Made by a program: the position numbers and the translations under genes
In this document: positions 31,616 to 41,020 of the stretch, piece after piece
Numbering within the stretch: position 1 is the stretch's first letter
How the letters are laid out: every line of letters begins with the position of its first letter
Origin: an uncultured Alphaproteobacteria bacterium
GTDB taxonomy: Bacteria > Pseudomonadota > Alphaproteobacteria > Geminicoccales > Geminicoccaceae
NCBI GenBank assembly: GCA_937995535.1
Contig: CALKJU010000007.1
Span: 62,001 to 126,000 of the forward strand
Reading direction: 5' to 3'
DNA length: 64,000 nucleotides
The notes under the pieces: generated by a model
The model's input: the letters and a program-made list of their open reading frames with translations, nothing else
Told to the model about the DNA's origin: nothing
Databases searched by the model: none

Positions 31616-32056
31616 TCAGCGCTCATCCTCGCGGCGTGCTTCCTCCTCGATGCGCTCGATGTCGTCGTCGGAGAGGCCGAGATGGTGGCCGATCTCATGG
31701 ACCAGCACGGCGCGCACCACGTCCTTGAGCGGGACGTTCTCCTCGCACCACTCGTCGAGGATCGGACGGCGGTAGAGGACAATCATGTCGGGCTCGCCAG
31801 TCGGCGGGCCGGCGGCGTCCTTGTGGCCGATCGGGATGCCGCGATAGAGCCCGGAGAGCGCGAACGGATCGTCGATCCCGAGCTCCGCCAGGGTCTCGTC
31901 GTCGGCGAAGTCCTGCACGCGGATCGGCACGTCGCCAAGATGGTGGCGCACGAAGTCCGGCAGCTCCGCCAGAACCTCTTCGCCGAGACGGACGATCATC
32001 GCGGCATCCGGCGGATGGCCGTACCCGGCGCCTGCACGCGGCGAGCGGCGCGCCAT
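31616..32056 (-). CDS. Small zincin-like metallopeptidase (MMP-like)
   Basis: A 146-residue protein with the zinc-peptidase motif HEIGHHLGLSDDD near residues 120-132, as in the 'metallopeptidase family' (MMP/zincin-like) proteins common in bacteria. The core starts at about residue 22 (VRLGEEVLAELP). Function is unknown. It follows the SDR gene by 2 bp and is almost certainly translated from the same mRNA. Confidence 0.85.
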   Translation of the reverse strand: MARRSPRAGAGYGHPPDAAMIVRLGEEVLAELPDFVRHHLGDVPIRVQDFADDETLAELGIDDPFALSGLYRGIPIGHKDAAGPPTGEPDMIVLYRRPILDEWCEENVPLKDVVRAVLVHEIGHHLGLSDDDIERIEEEARREDER

Positions 32057-32058
32057 CC

Positions 32059-32820
32059 CTAGCGCGGCGCCATGCGCAGCGCTCCGTCGAGCCGGATCAC
32101 CTCGCCGTTGAGCATCGGGTTGGCGACGATATGCAGAACGAGCGCGGCGAACTCCTCGGGCCGGCCGAAGCGCCGCGGGAACGGCACCGTCGCCGCCAGC
32201 GAATCTTGCACGGTCTGCGGCATGTTCAGCAGCAGCGGCGTGCCGAACAGGCCCGGCGCGATCGCGACCACGCGGATCCCGCTCGCCGCGAGCTCGCGCG
32301 CGGCCGGCAGCGTCAGGGCGGCGATCCCGCCCTTCGACGCGGCGTAGGCCGCCTGCCCGATCTGCCCCTCATAGGCGGCGACGGAGGCGGTGTTGACGAT
32401 CACTCCGCGCTCCCCGTCCTGGTTCGGCTCGAGCGCGGCCATGCGCGCGGCGGCGAGCCGCAGCAGGTTGAACGTGCCGACCAGGTTGACGCGGATCACC
32501 CGCTCGAAGGCGTCCAGCGCCAGGGGCCCGTCGCGGCCGACGATGCGCGCCGCCGGCGCGATCCCGGCGCAGTTGACGAGCAGCCGCGGTGCGCCGATCG
32601 CCGTCACGATGCGTTCGACCTCGCGCTCGGCCGCCGCCGCGTCGGCCACGTCGAATGCCGCAGCGACGCCGCCGATGGTGCCCGCCACTGTCTCGGCCGC
32701 TTCGCGGACGATGTCCACGACGGCGACCCGAGCGCCGGCGCGGGCGAGCGCCCGCGCGGTGGCCTCGCCGAGGCCGGAGCCGCCGCCTGTTACGATCGCG
32801 GCCTGACCGTCGAGCTGCAT
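32059..32820 (-). CDS. SDR-family 3-hydroxyacyl-CoA dehydrogenase (HSD17B10-like)
   Basis: A 253-residue short-chain dehydrogenase. The NAD-binding TGGGSGLG is near the N-terminus and the acidic DIV after strand 2 points to NAD(H). NCAG and the catalytic Ser/Tyr/Lys (NTASVAAYEG, then YAASKGG) follow. The C-terminal half (APGLFGTPLL) resembles type-2 3-hydroxyacyl-CoA dehydrogenases of fatty-acid and branched-chain degradation. ATG 32820 fits the family. It is first in a two-gene unit with the metallopeptidase. Confidence 0.88.
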   Translation of the reverse strand: MQLDGQAAIVTGGGSGLGEATARALARAGARVAVVDIVREAAETVAGTIGGVAAAFDVADAAAAEREVERIVTAIGAPRLLVNCAGIAPAARIVGRDGPLALDAFERVIRVNLVGTFNLLRLAAARMAALEPNQDGERGVIVNTASVAAYEGQIGQAAYAASKGGIAALTLPAARELAASGIRVVAIAPGLFGTPLLLNMPQTVQDSLAATVPFPRRFGRPEEFAALVLHIVANPMLNGEVIRLDGALRMAPR

Positions 32821-33013
32821 CGTGCTTCCCTCCGCTCGCCCCGTGCGGAGGATAGCTTGCGGGAGGCGCCGCACCAGCGTCGAGGTGCCGGCGTCGCGGG
32901 TCGGGCGACATCCCGGTGGCCGCCACGCTCCTGCGCACGTCAGGCAATATCGCGCGAGCCGCTGTCGGTGGAGCGGGTCGTCGCTTAGAGATGTCCTGGC
33001 CGCCGGCCGCGAC

Positions 33014-33493
33014 CTAGTTGAGCTTCGCGCCGACCTCGGCGATGGCCCCGTCGAGCAGCTTGCGGGCACTATCGGCGTCGAGCCGGTCGGCGACGAGCTG
33101 GCGCGTCGTGCGGATCGTCAACTCGGCCGCCCGCGCCCGCACCTCGGCCAGAGCCCGCTGCTCCTCCTGGGCGATCCGGTCCATCGCCTGCTGCGTCCGG
33201 CGGCGCACCGTCGCCTCGAACTCCTGCTTCATCCGCGTCTCGATGCGTGCCCGTTCGGCGTTGGCGCGCTCGAGAATCTCCGCGGCAAGCTTCTGGCCCT
33301 CGTGCAGCTGTCGTTGATACCGCGCGAGCATCGCCTTGGCCTCCTCGTGGAGGCGCTGGGCGTCGTCGAGCTCGCGGCGGATCCGCTCCGCGCGCGCGTC
33401 GAGCGCCCCGGTCACGAAGCGGCTCGCCGGCCGCCACAGCGCCGCGACCAGGATCACCAACGCTACCAGCAGCACCAGCTCCTCGGCGTGCAT
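33014..33493 (-). CDS. atpF: ATP synthase F0 subunit b
   Basis: A 159-residue peripheral-stalk protein. One N-terminal membrane helix (about 4-22, LVLLVALVILVAALW) is followed by a long charged coiled coil. ATG 33493 lies 1 bp after the b' stop, so the two are tightly coupled. It is the last gene of the F0 operon; the F1 genes are elsewhere, as in most alphaproteobacteria. Confidence 0.93.
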   Translation of the reverse strand: MHAEELVLLVALVILVAALWRPASRFVTGALDARAERIRRELDDAQRLHEEAKAMLARYQRQLHEGQKLAAEILERANAERARIETRMKQEFEATVRRRTQQAMDRIAQEEQRALAEVRARAAELTIRTTRQLVADRLDADSARKLLDGAIAEVGAKLN

Positions 33494-33494
33494 C

Positions 33495-34202
33495 TCAGGC
33501 CGCCTCCCCGGTGACGCGGTCGAGTGCGGCGGCGGCGGCGGCGCGATCGACCTCGATGCCGGCGAGGCGCCGCGCCGCCACGCGCGCGCTCTCGATGGCG
33601 ACGTCGCGCAACTCGGCCAGCGCCGCGTCACGGGACGCGGCGATCCGCGCCTCGGCGTCCTTGAGCTTGGCCGCGAGCTCGGCGTCGAGCGCGGCGATGC
33701 GGCGCGCCGTGTCGGCGGCGAGGCGGTCGGCCACCTCCTTCATCTGCGTCTGGGCACGCGCCTGCGCCTCGGCCACGACCTCGGCATGCTTGCGCTCCGC
33801 CGCCTCGGCCTCGGCACGCAGCTCGGCCGCGCGGTCGAGATCAGCCGCGATGCGGTCCTGGCGCGCCTCGAGGATCTCGGCCACCCGTGGCAATGCCTTG
33901 CGGCTGAGGAGCCAGAAGAGCACGCCGAAGGTCACGATCAGCCAGAAGATCTGGCTGGCGTAGGTGGTCGCGTCGAGCTGCGGCATGCCGGCGCTGCCAT
34001 GCTCCGCGGCGGCCGCGTGGCCGGTCTCGAGCGCCTCCTCGGCGCCTGCAACCTCTTCGACGACCCGGTCTGTCGACGCCGGCGCAGCGTCATCGGCGAG
34101 CGCGCCTCGCAATGCGGCGGCGGTCCCCGTCAGGAGAAGCAGCGCGCACGCCGCGGCGAGGCGCCGCAGCGATGCACGGTGAGCGCGGATCCGGCCCGGC
34201 AT
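33495..34202 (-). CDS. atpG: ATP synthase F0 subunit b' with long N-terminal region
   Basis: This is the second, diverged b subunit of the stalk. The recognisable part begins near residue 73 (MPQLDATTYASQIFWLIVTFGVLFWLL) and continues as a long coiled coil. The annotated 235-residue form also has an N-terminal hydrophobic stretch resembling a signal peptide (RLAAACALLLLTGTAAAL). A polar His/Ala/Glu linker follows it. Some alphaproteobacterial b' proteins have comparable heads, so ATG 34202 is kept. It lies 20 bp after the c-subunit stop. Confidence 0.9.
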   Translation of the reverse strand: MPGRIRAHRASLRRLAAACALLLLTGTAAALRGALADDAAPASTDRVVEEVAGAEEALETGHAAAAEHGSAGMPQLDATTYASQIFWLIVTFGVLFWLLSRKALPRVAEILEARQDRIAADLDRAAELRAEAEAAERKHAEVVAEAQARAQTQMKEVADRLAADTARRIAALDAELAAKLKDAEARIAASRDAALAELRDVAIESARVAARRLAGIEVDRAAAAAALDRVTGEAA

Positions 34203-34222
34203 CGCCGCCGTGCCCCGATCGA

Positions 34223-34447
34223 TCAGGTGAACAGGACCAGGAAGGCGATCAGCAGCGCGAAGAGCGCGACCGCCTCGGTCAGGGCGAAGCCGATGATCGC
34301 GAAGGGGAAGACCCGCTGCTGGACCGACGGATTGCGCCCGACGGTGGCGATCAGCGTCGAGAAGATGTTGCCGATGCCGATGCCGACACCGAACAGCGCG
34401 ATGGTCGCCAGACCAGCGCCGATCATCCTCGCAGCATCTTGTTCCAT
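34223..34447 (-). CDS. atpE: ATP synthase F0 subunit c
   Basis: A 74-residue proteolipid of the rotor ring. It has two helices with the Gly-rich first helix ([10 protein letters not shown]), the polar loop RNP and the ion-binding Glu in [13 protein letters not shown]. The binding site lacks the extra Gln/Ser set seen in Na+ enzymes, so H+ coupling is expected. The operon order is atpI-a-c-b'-b. Confidence 0.96.
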   Translation of the reverse strand: MEQDAARMIGAGLATIALFGVGIGIGNIFSTLIATVGRNPSVQQRVFPFAIIGFALTEAVALFALLIAFLVLFT

Positions 34448-34503
34448 GATCGTCCTCTCGGGGCGTGTGGTGAGGTGGGCGGGGGCGGTACGCTGCCGAC
34501 AGC

Positions 34504-35226
34504 TCAGTGCATGTACAGGGCGTCGTGCAGATAGAGACAGGTAAGTACGGTGAATATGTAAGCCTGCAGAAAGGCCACGAGGAACTCGAAGCCGTAGATC
34601 GCGACCGTGATGGCCAGCGGGAACACGCCGAACAGGCCCATCGCGATGACGAATCCGGCGAACACCTTCATCATGGTGTGGCCGGCCATCATGTTGACGA
34701 ACAAGCGGATCGACAGGCTCACCGGCCGGATGCAGTAGGACAGGATCTCGATCGGCACCATGAGCGGCAGCATCGCCGCAGGCGCCCCATGCGGCACGAA
34801 GAACTTCATGAAGCCGACACCGTGAACGTAGAAGCCGATCACCGTCACCGCGACGATCACGCAGATCGCCATGAAAAAGGTGACGATGATGTGACTGGTG
34901 AAAGTGAACGCGCCAGGGATCATGCCCAGCATGTTGCCGGCGAGGATGAAGAAAAACAGGGTGAAGATCCACGGAAAGAACTTCATCCCGTCTTTGCCGG
35001 CGTTTTCCCTTACGGTGCTTGCGATGAACTCGTAGCCCATCTCGACGAGCGACTGTAGGCGTCCCGGCACGACCGCCCTGCGGCTCGTGCCCCACACGAC
35101 GAAGGCGTAGACGGCGCCCGCCGAGATTACCATCCACAGGGCGGAGTTGGTGAACGACAGATCGGCGTTGCCGACCAGGATCGGCAAGAAGCGTTTGATC
35201 TCGAATTGTTCGAGCGGACTTGCCAC
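34504..35226 (-). CDS. atpB: ATP synthase F0 subunit a
   Basis: The 240-residue membrane stator that forms the proton half-channels with the c ring. The essential Arg is in [14 protein letters not shown], and the C-terminal helix [21 protein letters not shown] contains the conserved Gln. The N-terminus ([14 protein letters not shown]) is typical for alphaproteobacteria. It begins at GTG 35226, 31 bp after the atpI stop. Confidence 0.96.
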   Translation of the reverse strand: MASPLEQFEIKRFLPILVGNADLSFTNSALWMVISAGAVYAFVVWGTSRRAVVPGRLQSLVEMGYEFIASTVRENAGKDGMKFFPWIFTLFFFILAGNMLGMIPGAFTFTSHIIVTFFMAICVIVAVTVIGFYVHGVGFMKFFVPHGAPAAMLPLMVPIEILSYCIRPVSLSIRLFVNMMAGHTMMKVFAGFVIAMGLFGVFPLAITVAIYGFEFLVAFLQAYIFTVLTCLYLHDALYMH

Positions 35227-35257
35227 GTGCCGACCTACTCGTCGCCTGTGCCTGTCG

Positions 35258-35584
35258 TCACCCGCCCTCGTCGCGCCCGACCGGTCCGCCGTCGAACCGT
35301 CTCAGCCAACGGTACGCGTTCAGCGTTCCCGCCGCCGCGCCGAGGAGAAAGAACGCAATCAGCAGAAACGGGGCCGTGCCGAGCCAACGGTCGAGAGCGT
35401 ACCCGATGAGCACACCGCCGACCACGCCGGCAACGAGCTCGATCCCGACCTGCAGGCCAGCCCCAAACTTCGTCCGCGCCACGTTGCCCGCCGACCGCTC
35501 GTTCGAGGAGCTGTCTCGGCTCCTCGCAGCGCGCAGACGCGCATCGAATTCCGCGAACGACGGGGGCTTCTCGTCTTGCGCCAT
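35258..35584 (-). CDS. atpI: ATP synthase accessory protein AtpI
   Basis: A 108-residue protein with a charged N-terminal half and two helices (about 45-68 and 72-92, VGIELVAGVVGGVLIGYALD and PFLLIAFFLLGAAAG). It is a member of the AtpI/AtpZ group that helps c-ring assembly. ATG 35584 is favoured over the TTG at 35608. It is the first gene of the F0 operon, about 70 bp downstream of a good promoter. Confidence 0.9.
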   Translation of the reverse strand: MAQDEKPPSFAEFDARLRAARSRDSSSNERSAGNVARTKFGAGLQVGIELVAGVVGGVLIGYALDRWLGTAPFLLIAFFLLGAAAGTLNAYRWLRRFDGGPVGRDEGG

Positions 35585-35653
35585 CCGCCCTGCACCTCCG
35601 ACCGGCAACCGGGCAGGCTCAACCCCACCACAGCCCCTGCCGAAGGCGCGCGC

Positions 35654-35683
35654 AACCTAGGTGTGGGCTCGCGCGACTGTCAA
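35654..35683 (-). promoter_or_regulatory. Sigma-70-type promoter of the atpI-B-E-F'-F operon
   Basis: On the minus strand TTGACA (35683-35678) and TAGGTT (35659-35654) are separated by 18 bp, in the gap between smc and atpI. The -35 is a perfect consensus. Its distance to the atpI start (about 70 bp) is normal. Confidence 0.6.
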
Positions 35684-35724
35684 GGCGACCGCCAGGCCGT
35701 GCGGCGTCTCGCCCCGGCCGGCGC

Positions 35725-38700
35725 TCAGGCGGTGGCACGCAGCTCGATGGCCTCGTCCAGCGCCACCGACACCAGCCGGGAAACCCCGCGTTCGACCATC
35801 GTGACACCGAACAGTCGGTGCATCCTGCTCATCGTCAACGGGTGATGGGTGACGACCAGGAACCTGGTGCCCGTCGCCGTGGCGATCTCGTCGATCAGGT
35901 CGACGAACCGCTCGACGTTCGCGTCGTCCAACGGCGCGTCGACCTCGTCGAGGACGCAGAGCGGGCTGGGCCGGGCGAGGAACAGCGCCATCAACAGCGC
36001 CAAGGCCGTCAGCGCCTTCTCCCCCCCGGAAAGCAACGACAGGCTGGCGAGGCGCTTGCCGGGCGGGCTGGCATCCAGCTCCAGCCCGGCGGCAAACGGG
36101 TCGTCGAGGTCGGTCAGCCGCAGGTGCGCGCGCCCTCCGCCAAACAGCCGCACGAACAGCCGCCGGAAGTGACCGTCGACATCGTCGAAGGCGGCCAGTA
36201 GCCGCTCGCGGCCCTCCCGATTGAGCCGGGCGATCGCACGCTGCAGGCGCTCCATCGCCGCACGCAGCTCCGCGACCTCGGCGCGCACCGCATCGCGGGC
36301 CGCCGTGACCTCGGCATGCTCGGTCTCGGCCCGAAGGTTGACCGGACCGAGCCGGTCGCGCCGAACGCGCAGCCGTTGCAGGCGGGCCTCGAGCACCTCC
36401 GGCTGCTGCGCGCTCACCGCATCGGCCACCTCCGAGCGCTCCAGGAGCTCGCCCGGCGCCGCCCGCAACCGCTCACGTGCGACGGCCTCGGCTGCGGCGA
36501 GCGACGTCTCGGCCGCGGCCCGCGCCGCGCTGGCCTGCGCTGCGTCGGCAGTGGCCGACCGCTGGCGCTCCTCGACGTCGGCCAAGGCCCGCTCCACGGC
36601 TACCAGCCGGCGATCGAGGTCAGCAGCCGCGGCGACGGCCGCGGCCTGCTCCGCCTCGAGGCCGGCACAGCGCGCGGCCAGGGCCGCGAGTTCGCTGCCC
36701 GCCTTCGCCCCCTCGTCGGGCATGGCGGCGAGGTCTTGATCGAGCCTGCAGAGCCGCGCCTCGAGGTCCGCGACGCGCTCGTCGTGCACCGTCAGTCGAG
36801 CCGACAGCTCGCGCGCGAGCTCGGCAGCGCGCTGGGCCGCGCCGGCGAGCGCGACGGATCGCTCGCGGAGCGCGGTCAGATCGCGGGCGGCCTCGGCAGC
36901 GGCCGCCCGCGCGGCGGCAGCAGCGCGCGCCGCTGCCTCGGACATGGCACGGGCCTTCGCCAGCTCGTCTTGGAGACGGTCGATCTCGGCGAGAAGCGCG
37001 GCTCGCTCCGTGGTCAGCGCCGCCTGCTCGGCCGCGATGGCGGTACGGCGCGCCTCGGCCGCGGCGCGGCGCTCGGCTGCGGCGATCCGCCGCGCGTCCG
37101 CGTCGGCCCGCCGACGCTCCAGCTCGGCTCGCGCCTTGTGCAACTCAGCCTCGGCGGCGAACACCGCCTTGTCCCGTGCGTCACGCACGGTTTGCAGCTC
37201 GTGCAGCCGCGCGACGGCCCGCCGGCGGTCCGCGTCCGCTGCGGCGGCCGCGCCGCGTCGCGCCTCGAGGTCGCAACCCGTTGATCGCTCCACCGCCATC
37301 GCAGCGTCGACGCTCGCGAGCGCCCGGCGGAGTTCCTCGACCTCCGCGCCGGTCGCCGCGAGCTCGTCGCGTAACCGGCGGGCCTCGGCGGTCGCCGCCT
37401 CACGCTGCCGTTCACTCGCTGCGAGGTCGTCGGCGGCGCGCTGTGCAGCGCTCTCCGCAGCGGCCGCGGCCACTGCGGCTTCGCGCGTCCTGTCGCGGGC
37501 CAGCAGAAGCTTCGCCAGTCGCTCCCGAAGGCCGGCGGCCTCGGCGACAAGCGCGGCCCGTCGCTGGCGCTGCCGTAGCCGCGCGCTGGCCGGCGCCTCG
37601 CTGCCTGCCCGCCGTACCAATCCGTCCCATCGCCACAGGTCTCCATCGAGGCTGACGAGCCGCTGCCCGGGAGCGAGTGTCGCCTGTAACGCATCGCCTT
37701 GCTCGGCCGTGACGATCCCCACCTGCGCCAGTCGCCGCGCCAGCTCGGGGGGTGTCGCGATCAAGTCGGACAACACCGTCGCCGCCGCCGGGAGGGAGGC
37801 GGGCGTGGGCAGAGGGCCGAGGCGCCGCCAGAAGGCCGAGCCGGTCTCGCTCAAGCTGGCAAGCAGGTCGTCGCCCAGGGCTGCAGCGACGGCCACCGCC
37901 AGCCGTTCCTCGACGACGAGCGAGTCGGCTACGGGTTGGCCCGCCGCCGCCAGGTCGGGGGACGAAACCGCGAGCGCCGCCGCCTCGGCCTCCAGTGCGG
38001 CAAGCTGCACACGCGCCTCCGACAGGGCGGCTTCTGCCTCATCCGCGGCCCGCGCCAGCGCCGCCGGGCCGAGCGCGTCACGCCGTCTCGCTGCGGCCTC
38101 TGCCGCGGCCCGCGCGGCGTCGGCGTGGGCCTTCAAGCGATCGAGCCCAAGCGCCGCGAGCGCCGCCTCGGTGCGCGCGGCCCGCGCCGCGGCACCCTCG
38201 AGCATGGCCTGCAACCGCCGCTGCTCCCGCTCGCGATCTGCCGCGCGCTCGGCAGCGACCAGCGCCTCGCGCCAGCGCTGCTCCGCCGCGGCCGCTGCCG
38301 CGCTCGCGGTCGCCGCCGCGCGCTCGGCTGCCTCCAGCTCACCAGCTAGCGTCGTCCGCGCGTCGCGCGCCTCGGCAAGCGCGACCTCGGCGGCGGCCAA
38401 CGCCGTCGCAAGCCCGGCCAGCACATCGCCTTCCTCCGGCTCCGCCGCTTCGGTAGCCCCGACCGTGTCGGCGGCGCCCGTCAGATGCGTCAACCGTTGC
38501 GCCAGCCGCTCGACGCGTTCCTGCGCCGCAAGGAGTGCCGCCTCGGCGGCGCGCTCCGAGCCAAGCACGTTGCTCATGACGGCTGCCGACCGATCCGCTT
38601 CGGCAGCGGCTTCGTTGGCCCGTTGCTCGGCGACCCGGACCTCGGCCGCGACCGCCGCAAGCTCCGTCTCGCGCAGACTGTCAGCGGCAAGCAGCTCCTC

Positions 38701-39729
38701 GAGGCGTAAAGCCAACTCGTTCCGCTGCGCGCGCTCCCGCGCTAGGTCCTCCGCCGTCTCGTCGCGCCGCCGGCGGGTGCTCGCCCGGACCTCCGTCGCC
38801 CTTTCCAGCGCATCGCGGCGAGCGGCCAGCCGCTCGCTCAGGCCGGCGAGCCGGCGTGCCCGCTCGGCTTGAGCCGTCGTGACGCGCTCGAGCTCCTCCG
38901 CCAGCCGGGCCCGGTCCGCCAGCAGCTCGCCCCGCTCCGCCGCGAGCGCCTCGGCCCGGGTCGAGGCTTCGGTCAGAGAGGTGTCGGCAAGCCGCAGCGC
39001 CTGCAGCGCCGCGGCGCAACGCCCGAGCAGCAGCAGCGCCTCGGTCTCACGGATCTGCTCGCCCAGCCGGCGATAGGCGAGCGCCTCGCGGGCCTGCTCG
39101 GCCAGCGATTCCGCGCGCCGCTCGAGTTCGGTGAGGCGATCGGCGGCGCGGGCCAGGTTGGCCTCGGTGGCCTCGAGGCGCAGCTCGGCCTCGCGGCGGC
39201 GGCCGTGGAGCCCGCCGAGACCTGCTGCGTCCTCGAGCAGGCGTCGCCGCTCCTGGGGCTTGGCCTCGACGATGAAGCCGATCTGCCCCTGGCCGACGAT
39301 CGCCGCGCTGCGCGCGCCGCTGCCGGCGTCGGCGAAGAGGAGCTGGACGTCGCGCGCTCGCGCCTCCTGGCCGGCGACCAGGAAGGTCGAGCCGGCGCCA
39401 CGGCCGAGCCGCCGCGCGACGTCGATCTCGTCCGCGGCAGTAGGCGCCAACGAGGTCGGGCCGGGGACAGGCCCGCGCAGACGCAGCGACACCTCGGCGA
39501 GATCGAACGGGGCACGTCCTGCCGCCCCGTTGAAGATCACGTCCTCCATCTCGTCGCCACGCAGACCGCGGGCGGAGCTCTCGCCCATCACCCAGCGCAA
39601 CGCCTCGACGAGATTGGACTTGCCGCAGCCGTTGGGGCCGACGATCCCGGTGAGCCCCTGCTCGATCAGCAGCTCGGCGGGATCGCCGAACGACTTGAAG
39701 CCGCTCACACGAAGTCTGGTGATCTGCAA
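35725..39729 (-). CDS. smc: Chromosome segregation ATPase SMC
   Basis: A condensin ATPase loaded at parS by ParB. The 1334-residue protein has N-terminal Walker A (VGPNGCGKSNLVEALRW), very long Ala/Glu/Arg coiled coils, and a hinge near the middle. It also has the C-terminal signature LSLLSGGEKALTALALL and Walker B CVLDEVDAPLD. The start is uncertain. TTG 39729 matches the family N-terminus (QITRLRVSGFKSF); an in-frame GTG at 39774 would add 15 residues and has a GGGAGG about 20 bp upstream. ScpA and ScpB are not in the window. It is downstream of a thioredoxin-fold gene, as in relatives. Confidence 0.96.
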   Translation of the reverse strand: MQITRLRVSGFKSFGDPAELLIEQGLTGIVGPNGCGKSNLVEALRWVMGESSARGLRGDEMEDVIFNGAAGRAPFDLAEVSLRLRGPVPGPTSLAPTAADEIDVARRLGRGAGSTFLVAGQEARARDVQLLFADAGSGARSAAIVGQGQIGFIVEAKPQERRRLLEDAAGLGGLHGRRREAELRLEATEANLARAADRLTELERRAESLAEQAREALAYRRLGEQIRETEALLLLGRCAAALQALRLADTSLTEASTRAEALAAERGELLADRARLAEELERVTTAQAERARRLAGLSERLAARRDALERATEVRASTRRRRDETAEDLARERAQRNELALRLEELLAADSLRETELAAVAAEVRVAEQRANEAAAEADRSAAVMSNVLGSERAAEAALLAAQERVERLAQRLTHLTGAADTVGATEAAEPEEGDVLAGLATALAAAEVALAEARDARTTLAGELEAAERAAATASAAAAAAEQRWREALVAAERAADREREQRRLQAMLEGAAARAARTEAALAALGLDRLKAHADAARAAAEAAARRRDALGPAALARAADEAEAALSEARVQLAALEAEAAALAVSSPDLAAAGQPVADSLVVEERLAVAVAAALGDDLLASLSETGSAFWRRLGPLPTPASLPAAATVLSDLIATPPELARRLAQVGIVTAEQGDALQATLAPGQRLVSLDGDLWRWDGLVRRAGSEAPASARLRQRQRRAALVAEAAGLRERLAKLLLARDRTREAAVAAAAAESAAQRAADDLAASERQREAATAEARRLRDELAATGAEVEELRRALASVDAAMAVERSTGCDLEARRGAAAAADADRRRAVARLHELQTVRDARDKAVFAAEAELHKARAELERRRADADARRIAAAERRAAAEARRTAIAAEQAALTTERAALLAEIDRLQDELAKARAMSEAAARAAAAARAAAAEAARDLTALRERSVALAGAAQRAAELARELSARLTVHDERVADLEARLCRLDQDLAAMPDEGAKAGSELAALAARCAGLEAEQAAAVAAAADLDRRLVAVERALADVEERQRSATADAAQASAARAAAETSLAAAEAVARERLRAAPGELLERSEVADAVSAQQPEVLEARLQRLRVRRDRLGPVNLRAETEHAEVTAARDAVRAEVAELRAAMERLQRAIARLNREGRERLLAAFDDVDGHFRRLFVRLFGGGRAHLRLTDLDDPFAAGLELDASPPGKRLASLSLLSGGEKALTALALLMALFLARPSPLCVLDEVDAPLDDANVERFVDLIDEIATATGTRFLVVTHHPLTMSRMHRLFGVTMVERGVSRLVSVALDEAIELRATA

Positions 39730-39820
39730 CGGGCAAGCTACAAGATCTGGTTTGTTGACCGCGACCTGTAGCACCGCCGGCGGCGCGCGGAAACCTCCCT
39801 GTTCGCGCCTTGCGCGAGCC

Positions 39821-40423
39821 TCAGTTGACCAGCGGGTCGATCAGTGCCGCGATGGTCTCGATGCTGCTGTCCGCGGCCTTCTCGCCGTTGACGAGGATCG
39901 TCGGGGTCGAGTTCACTCCGAACTCGCGCTCGCCGTCCAGGCGAGTCTGCAGGATCGCATCCTGCAGTCCCTGGTCGGCGAGGCACGCCTCGGCCTCGGC
40001 GTCCGACAGGCCACCCAGTCGGGTGAGCTGGCGCAACGCGGCGACAGGATCGGACGCGCGCGCCCAGCTCTGCTGGTTGGCGAACATCGCGTCGAGGAAC
40101 TTGAAGTACCGCGCGTCACCGGCACAGTGCGCGAGGGCAGCGGCGGCGAGCGCCGCCCGGTCGAGCGGGAAGTCGCGAAACACCAGCTTGGCCTTGCCCG
40201 TATCGATGTAGCGCTCCTTGAGCACGGGCAGGGTCTCGCGGTGGAACGCGGCGCAGTGCGGGCAGGTCAGCGAGGCGTATTCGATGATCGTGACGGAGGC
40301 GCCGGGATCGCCGAGGATCCGTTCACGGACCTCGGCCGCCGCGAGCCGTCCGTGGCCGATCGGCCACAAACCGAACGCAACCAGCAGACCGAGGCGAACG
40401 CGGGCGGGGAAGATGACAGGCAT
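39821..40423 (-). CDS. DsbA-family periplasmic thiol:disulfide oxidoreductase
   Basis: A 200-residue secreted protein. A signal peptide (about 1-30) is followed by a thioredoxin fold with the redox motif CPHC (YASLTCPHCAAFH) and the cis-Pro loop GVNSTPTILVNG, plus a helical insertion between. It resembles the BdbD/DsbA-like proteins that alphaproteobacteria carry next to smc. It probably introduces or isomerises disulfides; the substrate is unknown. ATG 40423 begins the signal peptide. Confidence 0.9.
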   Translation of the reverse strand: MPVIFPARVRLGLLVAFGLWPIGHGRLAAAEVRERILGDPGASVTIIEYASLTCPHCAAFHRETLPVLKERYIDTGKAKLVFRDFPLDRAALAAAALAHCAGDARYFKFLDAMFANQQSWARASDPVAALRQLTRLGGLSDAEAEACLADQGLQDAILQTRLDGEREFGVNSTPTILVNGEKAADSSIETIAALIDPLVN

Positions 40424-40510
40424 CGAGGCGCAACTCCGGCCGCTGGCGCGATGATCGGCTACCCGGCGAGCTATAGGTTTGCGGCACCGCGCGGACAAGG
40501 CGTGCCGCGG

Positions 40511-41020
40511 TCAGCGCTGACGGGCGTGGAGCGCGCGCCCGAGCGCCAAGAGCGCCGTACCCAACGGTTGGCCCTGGAGCGCGCCGATGGAGCGCCGCAA
40601 CAGCTCCTCCTCGGCACCCGAGAGCGGGCGCAGGGGTGGTGCCGGCGCGCGCCGCACCGGCGCCACGGGCGGGGCCTGGATCAGGCGCAGCCGGCGGATC
40701 GCGGCATAGCCGAAGAACCCGTTGATACGCTCGAGGAGCTGCGGCGCCAGATGCTGGATCTCCAGGGCGGCGCCGCCACGGGCGTGCAGCTCCAGCGTAC
40801 CGCCGCGCGCCTTGCCGCGCGGGAACTCGACGCGGACCGGCTGGCAGCGTCCCGCAAGGGTCGGGCCGACGATCGTACCCCAGTCGGCGAGAATCGCCGT
40901 CTCCGTGAAGCCGCGCCGGCGTGCGGTCGGGCCCAGGACGGCGCCGACGAGCCGCCCGACATCGACCGTCGCGTAGCGTCGCCGCGTCTCGTCGTCGACC
41001 GGCGCTGGAGCCCTGCGCAT
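40511..41020 (-). CDS. DUF721 / DciA-like protein
   Basis: A 169-residue protein with the DUF721 core (about 20-115: VGRLVGAVLGPTARRRGF, then ILADWGTIVGP). DciA, the DnaB helicase loader of most bacteria, defines this family, so a role in replication is plausible but not shown for this subgroup. The start may be ATG 41020 or ATG 41038; both lie inside the divergent mutY gene's 5' end. It is upstream of the thioredoxin-fold gene and smc. Confidence 0.8.
   Translation of the reverse strand: MRRAPAPVDDETRRRYATVDVGRLVGAVLGPTARRRGFTETAILADWGTIVGPTLAGRCQPVRVEFPRGKARGGTLELHARGGAALEIQHLAPQLLERINGFFGYAAIRRLRLIQAPPVAPVRRAPAPPLRPLSGAEEELLRRSIGALQGQPLGTALLALGRALHARQR

Noticed and set aside
36944-38872. 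642-residue Ser/Ala/Arg frame opposite smc
   Set aside because: Mirror of the SMC coiled coil; no recognisable domain.
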